Below, piece by piece: positions 34,015 through 47,300 of a stretch of DNA of 64,000 nt (positions are counted from its first letter, which is position 1; every line of letters starts with the position of its first letter). Location of the stretch: assembly GCA_039621445.1 (NCBI GenBank), contig CP154957.1:22342761-22406760 (forward strand), written 5' to 3'. Below the pieces are notes generated by a model. That model had not been told where the DNA came from. It ran no database searches and saw only the letters and a program-made list of their open reading frames with translations. Position numbers and translations under genes: made by a program. Origin of the DNA: Euglena gracilis. Its lineage: Eukaryota; Euglenida; Euglenophyceae; Euglenales.

Positions 34015-37000
34015 TTAGCGATTTCCGCTACCGGTGTATATAGTATAAGGGGGGGTCCAGGCTCCATGAAGGCACTTACCTTGCATGGGCCTGGTAATGC
34101 CGTTTCGGCATTGCATCCGTTCCAACCGCCAATAATCATGGCGGGAGTCCAGGGGATCTTCCACCAGGGCCATTTGGAATTGTGGTGGTGGTGGCCTGTC
34201 CACGAGCCAGGTTTCTGGCGATTCGTAGTCAAAGTCAGGTGCCACCCAGTCCCGAACCCGTCCTTCGGGGACTGTGTGCTTGGTTGCACTCGCTCTTTCC
34301 GCGAGGAACCATTGCAGCTTCTCCCAGAATTTCCTGGGCAGAGTGGCTGGCCAGATGAAGTGATTCATCCGTGGGTGATTGGCTGACACCTGCGGGTCAT
34401 TCCCCGGATGGAAGTCAATCGGCATGTGATACGCACATTCCGCGCGGACTGTATGGGTCGTAATACGGCCCCAAGCCAGTCTTTCCAGGTCATCCCGTGG
34501 TCTTCGGGTGGCCATTGTGGCAGGCACCAGCGACCGTTTCGGTCCTGGGTTGTGAACAGGCGGAAAAATATCTTTTCCCTGTCCGCTGTCTCCCAGAGGT
34601 AAGGTAATCTTACCCCTGCCTCCTCAGCAGCGAGGCGTATCGCCCCACTGTCGATCTGCCACCCACGGGCCATTCCCGTGTGGCGGTAGTCGTCAAGCTT
34701 GAGGTTGGAGTATTTGAAAAAGTCCTTGTACTTTTTGTGCAAGGTGGAGTATTCCTCCAGTGGCTTCTGGGCACTTGCCACGATTGTGCGAACTGCGCCT
34801 TCCGCAGTTTGCCAGCAGGTACCTCGAAGGCAACTGACGCAGAGTACCGGTACATTCGTACCGTCTCGCTCGGTGTAGCTAAAATTGTGCTTGTGGGTCC
34901 AACTGTCCACGCACTTGGCGCATACCAAGGCGGCACAGTTGGGGATGTATACATCCTTGTGGAACGATTTCCGATCCACAGGGTTGCACACATGTAGGAG
35001 GAGTAATCCCAGGTCAGGTGCACTGTTATACATCTTGTGGCGTACAGTGCAAATCCACACAAAACGGTTTTCCGTTGTTCTGTCGATGAGGAATTACTCA
35101 CCGAAGTATTGGGCCAAAACACGGGGGGATCTGGAATTGTAATAATTCCAGGTGACGTTCTGGTCAAAGGATCATTTTCGGCAGAACAGTGGCTCAATCC
35201 ACCGGTTGAGGCATTGATTTGTCCTCAGTTTGTGGTCGATCATCATGTACCTGTTTTTCAGGTCATGAGTCTCAGGATCATCCTGATTGATCGCGTTCCA
35301 GTCGATGACAACTTCGTCTTCCGAAGGTGTCTCGTCTGTTGAGGCGCGGGATTTTCCCTGCCCCTTTGACGGAGGTTTCGGCTGTGAGGTTTTCCCATAG
35401 CCGGATGATGCGACGTGCGTGAATCCGTGTCCCGAGGTTGATCCCCGAGAAGAGGATGCAGCACTCTGGCCGCCAGCACCACCACCGCCTTTCGGTGGGG
35501 GCTGATCACCAGATTTCGGTGCGGGCTTACAAGGGGCGGCGCCCGGCTTTGTTTTTGCCGGGGCCTTCGGACTTCCGGTTTCCGGAGTATCCGAGGGCCG
35601 CCGTTGGCGTCGCGCTTGCTTGCCAGGTGCGTGGTGGCGCTTGGGACGGGGGTCTTCTCCCCGAGGCCGAGCGTCGTTGACCTTCAGCAGGGGTTTCCCG
35701 AGCTGAGGGTCGTCCTACACGTTCCTTTGCGGCTTCCGTGGGTTCCCCAGGGATAGCCGTGGGGGATGGTGTGGTTGCAGGCTTGGCCGGCGCACTTCGC
35801 GCCGGTTGAGCCTGTGGTGGAGGCATGGACGTCCCCTCGGCCTGTTTTTCAGGCGCCTGTGTCCGTGTGCTTTGACGCTTCGGTGCAGTGGCTGTGGAAA
35901 TGTGCTGAGGTGCGGGTTCATCCCGTGCCTCAGGTGGCGCTACCGGTGCTGATAAAGGTTCATCCCGTACTGGCACGGTTGGTGATGTCTCCACTGCCAT
36001 TGTTGTCTGTTCGCCTTCCGTCCGTGTCGCTTCCGACACTGGCGGTGGTGCCGCCGTTGGGGGAGGTTCATCCTCCACCACGGCTGTAGTGTCAGGTATT
36101 TCTTCCACCTGCTGGGCAGTTTCCGCCGCAGCTGTAGAAGAACTGGCCGCAGTGCCACGTGGAGTGACAACCGCGATCAAGGACCGCAAACCACCAAGTA
36201 CGCGTCCGCCAAGCGAGGTGCGCCGTTCAGGTCCTTCACCTGAAGTGGGCACCTCCGCTGGCTCCTCTGTCGACGGGGTTTCCCCGGAAACAGGGAGCTT
36301 GAGGCGTAATACCTCAGGCGTGTGGGGTACCGTCTCCGGCGGGTTTTCCCGTCGAGGGGTCGGTACACCTGTCGTACTCAGTGAGGTGGGTGACTGTGGG
36401 ACAGGTGTCCTTTCACCTGTCAGCGATCCTGGGCGCTGGGCAGTTTCTGCCACAGTGTCCAGCATCACGACCGATGGGCTACGGGTTTCCCGTGCCGGAG
36501 GTTCTGCTGGCTGAGGTTCATCCTCGGCCATTGGGACCGTTTCTGCCTCCTCCTCCGCTTCCGGAGGGGTGTCATCTGTGTGGAGTTGTGCTGCAGTACG
36601 CGGGTCTTTTTCGCTCCTGTAGCACCCTTGTGCGTCTGACAGGCGGTAAAAGCTTATACTTTCACTCCTGTCAGAGTTGGGGTATGGGGGCGGCCACGAC
36701 GCTCTCACCCAGCTTCCGGGTGGAGGTTGCGGCTCGTCCTCGTTGATCAGGCAGAGGTCTTCCCACTGCGATCGAAGGTTCCATCCCATACCCTGCTCTC
36801 CTGTGTCTTCCAGGAAAGAGGGCAAGGGGACCGCATACCGAGTGTGGCTTACCTCGCGTGCTGCGAAGAAAGGTTCGAACTCCTTCCAGTACAGGATATC
36901 CCCGAACTGGGTGTCCAGGTGATCCCGGAGGCCGATTTCTGCCTGCTCCCATTCCGGTCGCAGGTTCATCCTGCGTCGGTCTGGGTCATGAAGTCTGGCG

Positions 37001-39333
37001 TCCACCTCGGTGTATCCCCGAGGTAACCACTTCCTGTGGATATCCACATCAGTGGTCATCTGTTCCAGGAAATAAATGTAGACTTCCAGGACGTAGGTAA
37101 TCCACGCCCTGTGCCAATACTGTTGGAGCAGAAATATTTTCTGCCGGTGCTGTTTCAGCACCTTCCGGTCTTGTGTTCCGACATGGGGATTCCGGCACTG
37201 ATGCAGGAGGAATCTCCTGGTCGGCTGGCTGCCGGCATTCTCGGCAGTCGGAGGCGGTTTTCCGCGTTCTCCGAAACCCCAGAAGTCAACAATGTGAACT
37301 TCCTTGCAAAACTGGCATTTCACTTTGTACCGCTGGGGGTATGCGAGGTCGACGTCCAGCACCTTGAACAGCGTGCCATACATGCTGTCCAAGAATATTT
37401 GGAGGTTGCGCGTGAACATTACTGCACCCTGTGCCTGGAGTTTCTCCGGCAGGGGGTAATATTTCCACTGGATTCCCAGTGCTCCGACGGAATACATGTG
37501 GTTGAAGATTTCCTTCAACTGTGCGACGAACGTTTCGTCGTCAGGACATGTTCCCAAACAATCAGCATACGTCTGACCGTTTCGGTCGGTAAAGATGCCG
37601 AAGTTCTGGCAGGAGTATCCCAACCAGAACCACAGCTCCCAGAAACCGGACATCCGGTCCAGGACGACTTCATCCGAATGAGGGTATCCCTCAAACGCAT
37701 GAAGTTCGGAACTGTAGAAAAATCTTTTGCAGTGATCGTACATACGATTCTGCACCACTTCGAGCACCGCATCCGGTGGTCGGTGGATCACGTTGCTTGC
37801 GTGTGTAAACTGCAGAATATTTTCGTCGATTTTCGGCCAGATCTCCTGGAGGTAGGTGAATACCACAGCAACGTCATCATCCCTCGTTTTCGAAGGTTCG
37901 GCGGCTTTTCCGCCCTTGCCTGCTGGGGGTCCGGCAGATTTTCCGCCTTTGCCTGGAGCTGACCAGGCAGCTTTTCCGCCTTTTGCAGGTGGGGCTTTTC
38001 CACCTTTCTCCTGGCCTTTTCCTTTCCCCTTACCCTTGCCTTTACTTTTACCCTTACCCTTTGTGTTCGACAGCCATTCGAATGTCGCCCAGTAATCTGG
38101 GTTAATGTATTCCCAGTATTCTGGGTCTTCTGGTGTAAACACAGGGTAAGTTACGGATTCCGTGCTTGGCGTTCGAGCAAATTCCTGCTCAGCGTCACCA
38201 CGATTCGAGTAAACCGGTGCGATCGGGGATGGTCGGGTTTCCCGACGTGCCCGTTCTGCCGTCACGTCCGGCGCTGGCGAAGCTTCTCCTCAGCGTCGAC
38301 GTGCATCGCCGCGGGCGGATTTTCCGACCTCGGCGAGCGGCGCTGTGGCTGCGGCGTCAGATTTTCCGGACCGCGGTCACGCTTGCTGGCGGCAGAGCTT
38401 GTTTGTCGTGCTGATGGCGCTTCCGCCACAGCAACGTCCTGCTGTCGCGCTGGTGTGACTTGATCGTGATGGAGCTGGGACTCCTGTGAGAGCCGACACA
38501 GCAACATCATACTGCTGGCGCTCTTCTCTCGTCATTTCCGCCCGGGCAGGGTATCCCTGGCCAGCGGACACAGGGGGACGACGTGCGATTTGTCGTTGGA
38601 TCGTCACAGCATATTCATACTGTTGACGCTCCTCCTCAGTCTCGAACGGCAGGCCAGTCCACGGGTTAACGGGTTCATCCCGTACCGGAGGGACTGCCGC
38701 CGCACGAGGCGCTGTCGCGGCTTCCCGCGAACGAGCGCTTCGGGCAGTTGCAGACGTCGGGGGAGGGTTTCCTTCCACAGGACGTCGTGGCACAGGGTCA
38801 GGTATGGTTGGGTGGGGTTGAGGTGGATACACGTACTGATCCCGTGGCATTGGTGCCTCCTGGGGGTAATCCTCAGAGACGGTGTACTGAGACACATGCT
38901 CCTGCGCAGGATAATCCCGCCGGGGCATGCGCTCAGGGGATCGAAAAATACTTTCTTTTACGCGTGGGTGTTCACTCCGGACAGGTGCTTCCACTGTCTC
39001 TTCCTCGGGTAATCCGGGGGAGTGAGCACGAAAATGTGCGGTGTAAGTGCCAACTGGTTGTACCTGCCGTGCTACCTGTGGCGAGACTTCCACGCCCAGG
39101 TCACGCATGGTAATGTCCGCCGCGAATCCCGACGTGTCCGGATCGGTGTAATACACCAAACCGGTCATCGTCGCCTGGGCGCACATACACCACAGGGCTG
39201 GAGGGGTGTTCGCGATGGTCAAAATTTTACGGCAGTGGTCATCCCACAATGCCTGGGTGAGTTGGTCTGGTGCCGGGTTTGCGCTCATACGCATAACCCG
39301 GCTCATCGTCTCCGCCGTGCGGTGGATCATCAC
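34015..39333 (-). pseudogene. Element Q ORF3: homologue of the P accessory protein (frameshifted)
   Basis: In pieces at 39333-38377, 38510-38262, 38265-35527, 35060-34365 and 34527-34015. It parallels P ORF3: RRLPPYAGVMIHRTAETMSRVM; ASKRDRGPENLTPQPQRRSP; a Gly/Lys tract (KGKGKSKGKGKGKGKG); and the globular region with SGFWELWFWLGYSCQNFG, DLAYPQRY and CQFC...HQC. A Pro/Glu linker with EDEPQP motifs and RTSLGGRVLG follows, then the C-terminal Cys/His cluster (NCAALVCAKC, LCVSC). At 34530-34590 WPPEDH reads through where P has a stop. Conserved motifs are separated by diverged linkers, which suggests past purifying selection on the domains. The first 40 or so residues and the pol chromodomain are missing by one deletion. 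Function unknown. Confidence 0.75.
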
Positions 39334-39487
39334 ACCCGCGTACGGTGGGAGGCGACGAGAGCCTGATGGCTGAGATGGCCGCGCTTCCGCGGTCAGCGGG
39401 GTCTTCCTGCTACTGCTGCTGGCTTCAGGGTTTCACTGAGCCGCAGTCCGTGCAGGTGGCTGCGTACCGTATCGGTACGCATACTGG
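39334..39487 (-). other. Junction between Q pol and ORF3, deletion site
   Basis: Q pol stops right after YLSPP, before the chromodomain present in P. ORF3 is open for about 37 codons upstream of its first ATG (39333) but preceded by a stop. The simplest reading is a deletion that removed the chromodomain and the ORF3 start. Confidence 0.5.
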
Positions 39488-42400
39488 TCAGGTTGAGGGT
39501 GGCGACAGGTATGGTTTGAAGTCGTCCATATGAACGTCCTCAACACCATTCGGTAATGCGACCTTGTAACGCCCGCTGGTTCCTAGTCTTTCTAGGATTT
39601 CACAGGGGCCGAGCCAGAGGGGGTCCAGTTTGGAAGACTGCATGCGAGTACGGCTATTCCGCACCCACACGCGGTCACCGGGACTATAAACCGGTGACTT
39701 GAAATTCTGCAAAAACGATTTCCGTTTAGTTGCATGAATATCAGTCACGCGCTTCTTGACTGCAGAACGTAGATTTTCTACTTCCGCAAACCAGGTCTCG
39801 CAACTGACACTCGTTCGGGCGGGTCTCTCCGAAGGGACATCCCCTATGGCCGGAGGGTCCCGTCCGAAAACTAATTTATAGGGGGAGTGTGGTAAAACCA
39901 ACCCTGGTAAGGTATTGATATAAAACAAAGACCATGGTAGCACTGATATCCAGTTGTTGCGCGAGTCAGCCAGTGAAAGGCGAAGCATATTCACGACGGA
40001 TTTCACGGCTGCTTCGGCTCTACCATTGCCTTTGGGTCGGTATATAATGGAAAAATGTTGCTCGATTCCGAGTAAACCGCACAAAGTGGTGAAAAACCTT
40101 AAAGAAAACAAATGGTCTTGATCACTCACGATTTCATTCGGTAAACCCATTAAGCAAATGCATTTCTCCAAAAATATAGTTGCCAAACTTTGGGCAGTCA
40201 ACCCTGACTTCTGGCATGGAATGGCTACAATGTACCCACTCAGCCTGCAGACGACAACAAAAACGTAATCGTAAATTTTGTCGTCCGTTCCTTTGCACGG
40301 TTCTAATTCCAGAAAATCCATGCAGAGGGATGTAAAAATGTCAGGGGTTACGGGGAAAAAGTCCATCGTACCAGGGGGGGTACCTCTGCGGGGTTTTACC
40401 GCTTGACAAATTTGACACCTTTGCGCTACTCGCAAACAGCGTGAGTAAAGCTCTTTCTCGCTCAGGGTTGTGCAATACCTGCGGCCCACCAACGAAAGAA
40501 GTTTGGGGGCCCCAGGGTGACCGTGGTTGTGATAGCACAAAATCACATCATCAACCAGGTCCTGGGGGATACAATATTTGTGACCCGATTCATTGCGAAA
40601 AACCAACCGTAAAGGTGAAAGAGTGTAATTCTCCAGCACTTCGCCATTACGAAGTCTGGTGACTATGGTTTCATACACCGGATCACGACTATAATCGCGA
40701 AAGAACAGTGGGGAAGGGGACTCCGTGCGCGTAATACGCCGGGGTCCGGACGTGCTTCCACGTCGGCGCCTTCCACGCACTGGTGCAACAGGGAATAGTT
40801 GTGAAACGGGAAAAGAATCCAAAAGATTGTCCGCAGCGTTGTTTCGACGTCCGTATTCGTCGGCTTCCTGACTTACATGAAAAGTCGCGTCTCCCTCATC
40901 CGGGTTCCCAGGGTAATACCAAGGGGCCCGACTGAGCGGATCCGCTACTGTTTGTGTGTGACTAGGGGTATAAATAACCACAAGGTTGAATTGACTCAAG
41001 AACTCAAGCCATCTGCATCGCCTTCCGACCGATGACATGGCCTTGTTCAAATCCTCGGTGTACCAGTGTTGTAGACTCTCATGGACGGTCTTAACGAGGA
41101 TCTGGACGAGGCTGCTGGCAACCCAGCTTCGGAGTTTCTGGAGTATAAGCACGATTGCATAGGTTTCCTTCTCGCGTATACTCCATTTGACTTGACCTTT
41201 TCCGTCGTCGCCCTGTAGCTTTCGGCTGAAGAAAGCCACAGGTCGGAGCTCATTCGCCGCGTTTTGCTGGCTAAGAACTCCGCCAACAGCGTAATCGCTG
41301 CTGTCGACTTCCAGGACATAAGGTTTGTACGGGTCCACGATTTCGAGGACAACATTCTCCAAGAGCAAAACCTTGATTTTCTCAAGGGCCTCGCGCATTT
41401 GGTCATCCCAAATGACTTTGGTGTTGTCAACAGCCCGTTTTTTGAGCTGCTTGGTGAGGGGCACCGCGATTTTCCCGAAGTCCCTCATATATATCGCGTA
41501 GTATTGGGCTAATCCCAAAAATCCTTTGAGGTGTGTAATTGTTTTGATTACCTCAGGGGTCCATTTCTTGATGGCTTCGAGTTTACTCGGAGCGGCTTTC
41601 CGCTGTCCATTGCTGAGGATGTGACCGCAAAATTTTATAAGTATCCGAAACAAATGCATTTTCGCGCCTTTCGCTAAAAGCACATGTTTTTGAAAGGCGG
41701 TTAATACCGCGCAAACATGGTGGAAGTGTGTGACGAGGATATCCTCGCTCGATTTTGCGATGGTGGTGGTGTTCCCAAAATTCCCTACAAAATGGCAAAC
41801 GGTAAATCGCGTAAAAACCCATTGAATCATGCGTTGAAACATGGCCGGGCCATTCTTAACACCCATGGGGAGTACCGTCCATTGGTACACACCTTTGGAT
41901 GTCACGAATTCCGTGTATGGTTGGGAGTCAGGGTGCAAGTGCATTTGGTGAAAACCGTCCTCCAGATCGAAAATTGACCACAACCGGTTTTCCGATTGTT
42001 TGGTGATCAAATCCTCAATCAGGTGGAGCGGGAAGGGATCATCCCTTGTTTGGGAGTTCAGGGAGCGGTAATCCAGCACCAGTCTCCATTTCTTCTGACC
42101 TGAGGGGTCTGGGGGTTTAGGAACAACAAATGCCTGGGATGTCCACTCGCTTTTCGAGGGTACAATCCACTTGCGCTGAATAAGCTTCTCAATCATTTCA
42201 TTGAGAGCTTGTTCGCGTTCTCCCGAACAACGAAAAAATTTACGGTGCATTGGTTTATCTCCTTCCTTGAGCTCGATCTTACAAACACCGAACGGGCCGC
42301 GTATCGCGGGGTCGATGTCGCACGCGTATACTGGATTTTCCAGCACACCGTGAAATTCGCGGGTGATCCGCGAACAGAATTCGGCTGACTTAGGATGCTG

Positions 42401-44318
42401 ACCTGCACTCTCGATGACTGCGGAAACCGCCAGGGTATCCCTGGGGCTACCGAGCTTCCTCGGCACCACGATTTCGGACATTCCGAATGCATCGAAGAAA
42501 CATACGCGAAAAATGATTTCTTGTAAGGGTGGTAATATTTTACCACAAAAATCTTCAAAAATCGGTACATTAGTGGGTAAATCCCACCAATGAAAACACA
42601 CATACGATAGTTGGGTGAACCATTCCGCTTCCGGAAAGATGGGTATGAGAATAACTCCACGGGCTTCATCCCGCAGAATTTTCTGAACCACACATCCGAT
42701 AAGTTTTGGGGAAGGGTGCATCCATAACACCGTATCACCCCAAAATTTATCAAGTTGTGACCAATGACGTGACAAACGGGCATGTGCATTGGATGAAAAG
42801 GCATCGATTTCTAATGCCAAATCAAAAGAATCAGCCAATGTCGCGATTTTGGAAAACCATCGTTCCAAAATGCGGTATTGACCAAAATTGAAAGCATTCC
42901 ATGCGCGTTTCGCGTAATCATGCACCAGATTTCCGGGTTGGAGTGAAGAAACACAATGAGTGGATCCACAAACATGCGGGCTGTCTTCCACTACCTCAAG
43001 GGTTAATCCTAAGGGAGTTTGGACATGATGGGGTTTTCCCCGTTCCGCATCAAATTCGTACCAAGTGTACTCGGGAAGGTGATTAGGAATGACGCTTTTC
43101 GCGTTTCCGAACAACGAGGCTAATCCGCGTTGTTGGAGTACTCGGTGTATCTCCGCGCATTGCAAGCTACAACCAAGTGTATCCTTGGGTGTGGATTCCG
43201 TATTCGGAATAGCGATTAGTGTCGGATTTTCAAATAAACATCCACAATCGAAATCTGATTGGGTGGAAATTCTCCTGCAGTGCGCACATTGGTAGGAAGT
43301 GTGATGGTGTGTCGGGTGTGCGTATAAGTGGGTGTCGAGGGCATTAGCCGGTGAGTCTTGTACAGGTGTGCCTGGATTCGGCACAACTGGTGGGTAACGG
43401 AGTGGTGGTGTAGCTGGGCGACTACTCGACACCGTAATTTCTTCAGGCCTTTGGGCTTTCGTCTTGTAACCCAGTGAAACGGCGGGGGTACCGCTACTCG
43501 CTTGCCCTACCTCATGTGGAACGCATGTAGGTGTGTCATTGGGTAGGGGGGAGGCTTTCTCCGTACCCCGGGTGTGGAAAACGGTTGTTGGTGTGGTGGA
43601 TAACGGTGTTGTCATTGTGTGTAACGGTGTTGGAAAAGTGGTGGTCATCATAGTGGATGCCAACGGTGGTGGTGGTTTGGGTGGCATTGAAGTGTGGGGT
43701 GCTGTGCGCAAACCGTGGGAGTGGCAATCCACAACCAAATCGGTACTGGCGTAAAAATGGGTATCCCAAAATTACGTCAGACCTGTGAATTTCGGACTCG
43801 TAACCCCAAATATTGGTGAAATATTGTAATTGTGCGGGGTGTGAGTGATGCTTGGGGATGATGGGCAAGAGTATCTCGAGCACACATCCCACATCACCAC
43901 CGCACATGGGGGTGTTATCCGCGGTTGTAATTTTGATCGGTTTCTTGGCCCTTACCAAGAGCGGGGTCGGTATCAACCCCAACCGAAAAAGCAGTGCAAT
44001 GCGACAACCAGTGTCAATTAAAATTTTAACTTTGGTGGAGAAATTTTGAATGCGGATTTCCGCTTGGACGAGTAATTCCATTGGTGGTACGCAAAGTGAA
44101 GGGTCTGGCGGAAATACGTTTGCATGCCAGCTTTCCCATGAACCCTTTCCTACTTTGCTCAGCATTCCGAGCGGAAATGTGAAATGGGGGGTAGGGGACC
44201 CGAAATAATTCCGGGTACTGACCGTGAAGGCGGATGGGCAGGGGGGGCAAGGTTGTTCAGGTCTTACCTCCATCTGTTCATCAGCCCAGTGGTCCGTGCC
44301 CTCGGACCTCGGGCTCCC
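39488..44318 (-). pseudogene. Element Q pol: protease, RT (active site lost), RNase H, integrase
   Basis: The protease piece (44273-43536) has LIDTGC and DVILGYPFL; the frame changes near 43740. The long frame from 43738 shows WRLVLDYRSLNSQ and MGVKNGPAMFQRM. Where P has YIDD, Q reads unrelated residues (41740-41790), because bases are missing and changed between conserved flanks. RNase H (VLEVDSSDYAVGGVL, TVHESLQHW with the usual Asp before HES replaced by Val) and integrase follow: HHCC finger, then Asp in CMDFLELEP, Asp in IVSDQDHL, Glu in [11 protein letters not shown]. The integrase is complete through [17 protein letters not shown] and the [10 protein letters not shown] block, unlike P. 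The chromodomain is missing. Reverse transcription activity is therefore very unlikely. Confidence 0.88.
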
Positions 44319-44321
44319 CTA
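44290..44321 (-). promoter_or_regulatory. Gag UAG stop and hairpin: putative readthrough signal (Q copy)
   Basis: On the minus strand UAG (44321-44319) is followed by GGGGAGCC and arms GAGGTCCG/CGGACCAC (one mismatch). Pol continues in frame. Same layout as P and A. Confidence 0.65.
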
Positions 44322-47300
44322 CTCCAAATCCGAACCGGCCGCATAGCCGGCAACGGACTTTTTGGTGGAATAGATGGAATTCAATGAGCGCACCGCCATT
44401 CGGGCCTCATTAAATTCTCCGTCCGAGGTCTCATCCCCCTCCCTGCCCGAAGCCGGGGTGTCCTCCTCCAAACAAGAAATCTTGAAACCGACTTTTTGAC
44501 GGTTGGAGGAGTTACGCCGGTCCTCGCGGCGCTTACCGCGATTTCCGTAGCCGGGCCGGGGGGAACGAGATCTGGGACATTTAGATGAGTGGTGGTCTTT
44601 GGAACCGCAAAGTGAACAACAGGGTTTGTGGCGGGATTCCGCATAACGGGGGGAACGGTATTCCGTTCATCCATCATACCGTCGTGGTGAACGGGTTTCC
44701 CGTCGACCATGACCGGTGTACCGGGTTTTCCCCGGTGACTCGCGCGAAGAGGATGATCCACTTCGCGAACGAGATCGTGAGGAGTCGCGACTGAAATCCC
44801 GTGTTCGGGTAGGGGGGCCAGGTGACCGACCGCGAGAAGGACGGGTTTCCCGACCATCACGCGATGGTGACTTGGGCCTACTACCGCTAAAGCGGCGCTC
44901 CGAAGACCGTGAAACTCCCGATTGACGTGAAAACGCCGAGGAACCCGATCCCCGTGAGGATGTCGAGCCCCTAGGGCTGCCAATACGCTTTCGCGCATCG
45001 GGATTCGGGCATTCTCGAGACATGTGACCAGATTTGTTGCACAAAAAGCACAGTTTATCCGTGCCTTGGTCCGAAGAACGCTGATTCGGCGTTTTCGGTC
45101 CCGTGGTGGGTGATCTCGGTGACATGGGTGATTTTTGCAATGCATTAACCGCGCCTACAAGGATTCCCGCGGTGGGATGCGTTTGAAAAGCGGACTGTAT
45201 TTGTCCCAAAACTTGTGTGAGCTTGGGTTGTTTGACACATAATTCCAACGTTGGGCAAGAGTCATCTCATGCCCTGCCAACTCCTCGCGATGGATATCCT
45301 TCACGAGGGATGGTGTGAAATGCAACAAAACCGCATCGAATTGTTCGCGCATTTGCTTCTCGCTAAGTTCATCACCTTCGGAAGCAAGTGCTAACCATTT
45401 GGCATACCAAAGATCAATGGATTTCCATTTGCGATCCGATGGCGCGCATTGTCGCCATTTCTTCTCCAGGGTAATCCTGGTGACCAGACTTGAGTTGGTT
45501 GAAGCGTATTGCTCAACCAGGTCCTTAAATGATACGCCATTACATATCACCAAATTGCGTGCGCGTTCTCGCTCCTCCCTCGGTAGGCAATCGATGAATT
45601 CCATCTTGACTACCTCTGGATTCGGGTCTTGGGTGGGTCCCTTTAGTGCCCAGTAGTACTCCCAGTCCCGAAAAAATTGTCTCCATGTGGTTGGGTCCCC
45701 GTCCCATTGGGGCTTCACCTTGTTCGCGATTGCGATGGTGCCCTTGAAGTCTCTCTGAGTAACCCGTTGACCCTCGGTGGTATTCCAGGGGTTTGGGTCC
45801 GGGTAATTCTTAACACCAAACGCGTTTCGCGGATTTTCCGCTCCATGTGTACCCCGTGCAGGTTTTCCTGCACCAAGTGTAGGGTTGGCAGGATTTTCCT
45901 GCGGGAATTGCGAAAAATGTGGTGAAACTCTCCTGGTGGGGCGGGTTTCCCGCCGAAAACCCGATGGGTGATCTGGTAATCCAGAACCCGTTGGCGGTTG
46001 GTATGATCGCGAATGCGACACATGACCAATACCAGGTGTGGGGTGTTGGCTCATTCCTCGTACAAGGTTGGAATGTTGAATTTCTTGGTGAAGACTCGAA
46101 TTTTCGAGCGGGGGGTCAATTTCCTCATCGGAAATGTGTTGTGAAAAGTGGGTTTGTGGTGTGGGCAAATGCAAAGGTGGTACAATTCGCGTTTTCGCGG
46201 GTGGTTGTACCAAATTTGCGGTGGGTGTAGGGATTCCTACTCCTGAAATGGTAATTTGGGAACGCGATTCCGGGACATTTCGAATACCAGCCGCAGCGCT
46301 TACCGGGGTGGGTGGTGACATAACCGGTAGCGGAGTGGACATTTTATCCAAACTCGCGGACAAGTCATGCACCGTTTCTTCCAAATGTTCCACCAACTGG
46401 AGTTCGCCGCAAATACGGTCAACCTCAGTCTCCAAATGCCTAATGCGTTTGCGGTAACGGGAAAAATCGTCCAAGCGTGGCAACTTTTCAGAAACCAAGT
46501 GTAAATCTTGGACAAGTTGTCCTTGGGACTCCTCCACATTCCGGAGTTGACCCGCAAGCGCTTTCACTGCATTTGATACAATTTGCAATTGGTGGAATTA
46601 ATTGGTGGGGGTTTCCGCGGTGGTGCGCGAATTTTCCGCGGTTGGCTTTTTCAACAACGCAGAAATTCGTCCATCCAACCGCGAAACCTCATCTTTCATG
46701 GATCGGGCCTTCCGATTCACAGATTCCTCAAGTTGAATCAAACTCGTGCAAAATGCTTGCAAGGTTTCCTTGTTGTCACCAAGCATTTTGTTGTAAAATG
46801 AGCGAAATTCCGGTGACTCGGATATCAGAGCGCGCGAAATATTGGGTAGTGCGCGAATTTCCGCTACTGTGGTGGACAACAAGGTGCAACGGGTTTGTAA
46901 TTCCCCAATAGCGGCTTGAATACCACTAATGTCAGGAATTCGCTTGGAAAGTGCGGAAACATGCTCCTGCAAACCGACAACGGTGGAATTAATACCGCCA
47001 ATGTCCGTTTGCATTTGTTGTTGCGCGAAATCCAACCGTTGTGCGCAATCCGCGATTTTCGCGTTCAAGGAGGGTAATCCATCCTGGTTTGCGGCACAAT
47101 GGCAGGATTTTTGCTCCAAGCGTAAAATTCGTTCCTCCAAAGGCTGGATTTGCGTACGGGGAACAAAATTTTCTTGCACTTTCGCTTGAAATTGCTTCAA
47201 ATGCTCGATTTCCGAGCAAAGATGCAAAATCCGTTGTTGGGCTTCTTGAAAAGAAGTGGTGAGTGCGGCAAAATGCTCCATCGCAACAAAGTTACCGATT

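Noticed and set aside
34680-34997. Plus-strand frames within 33776-39366
   Set aside because: All are antisense to ORF3 of Q, whose minus-strand frames align with P ORF3.
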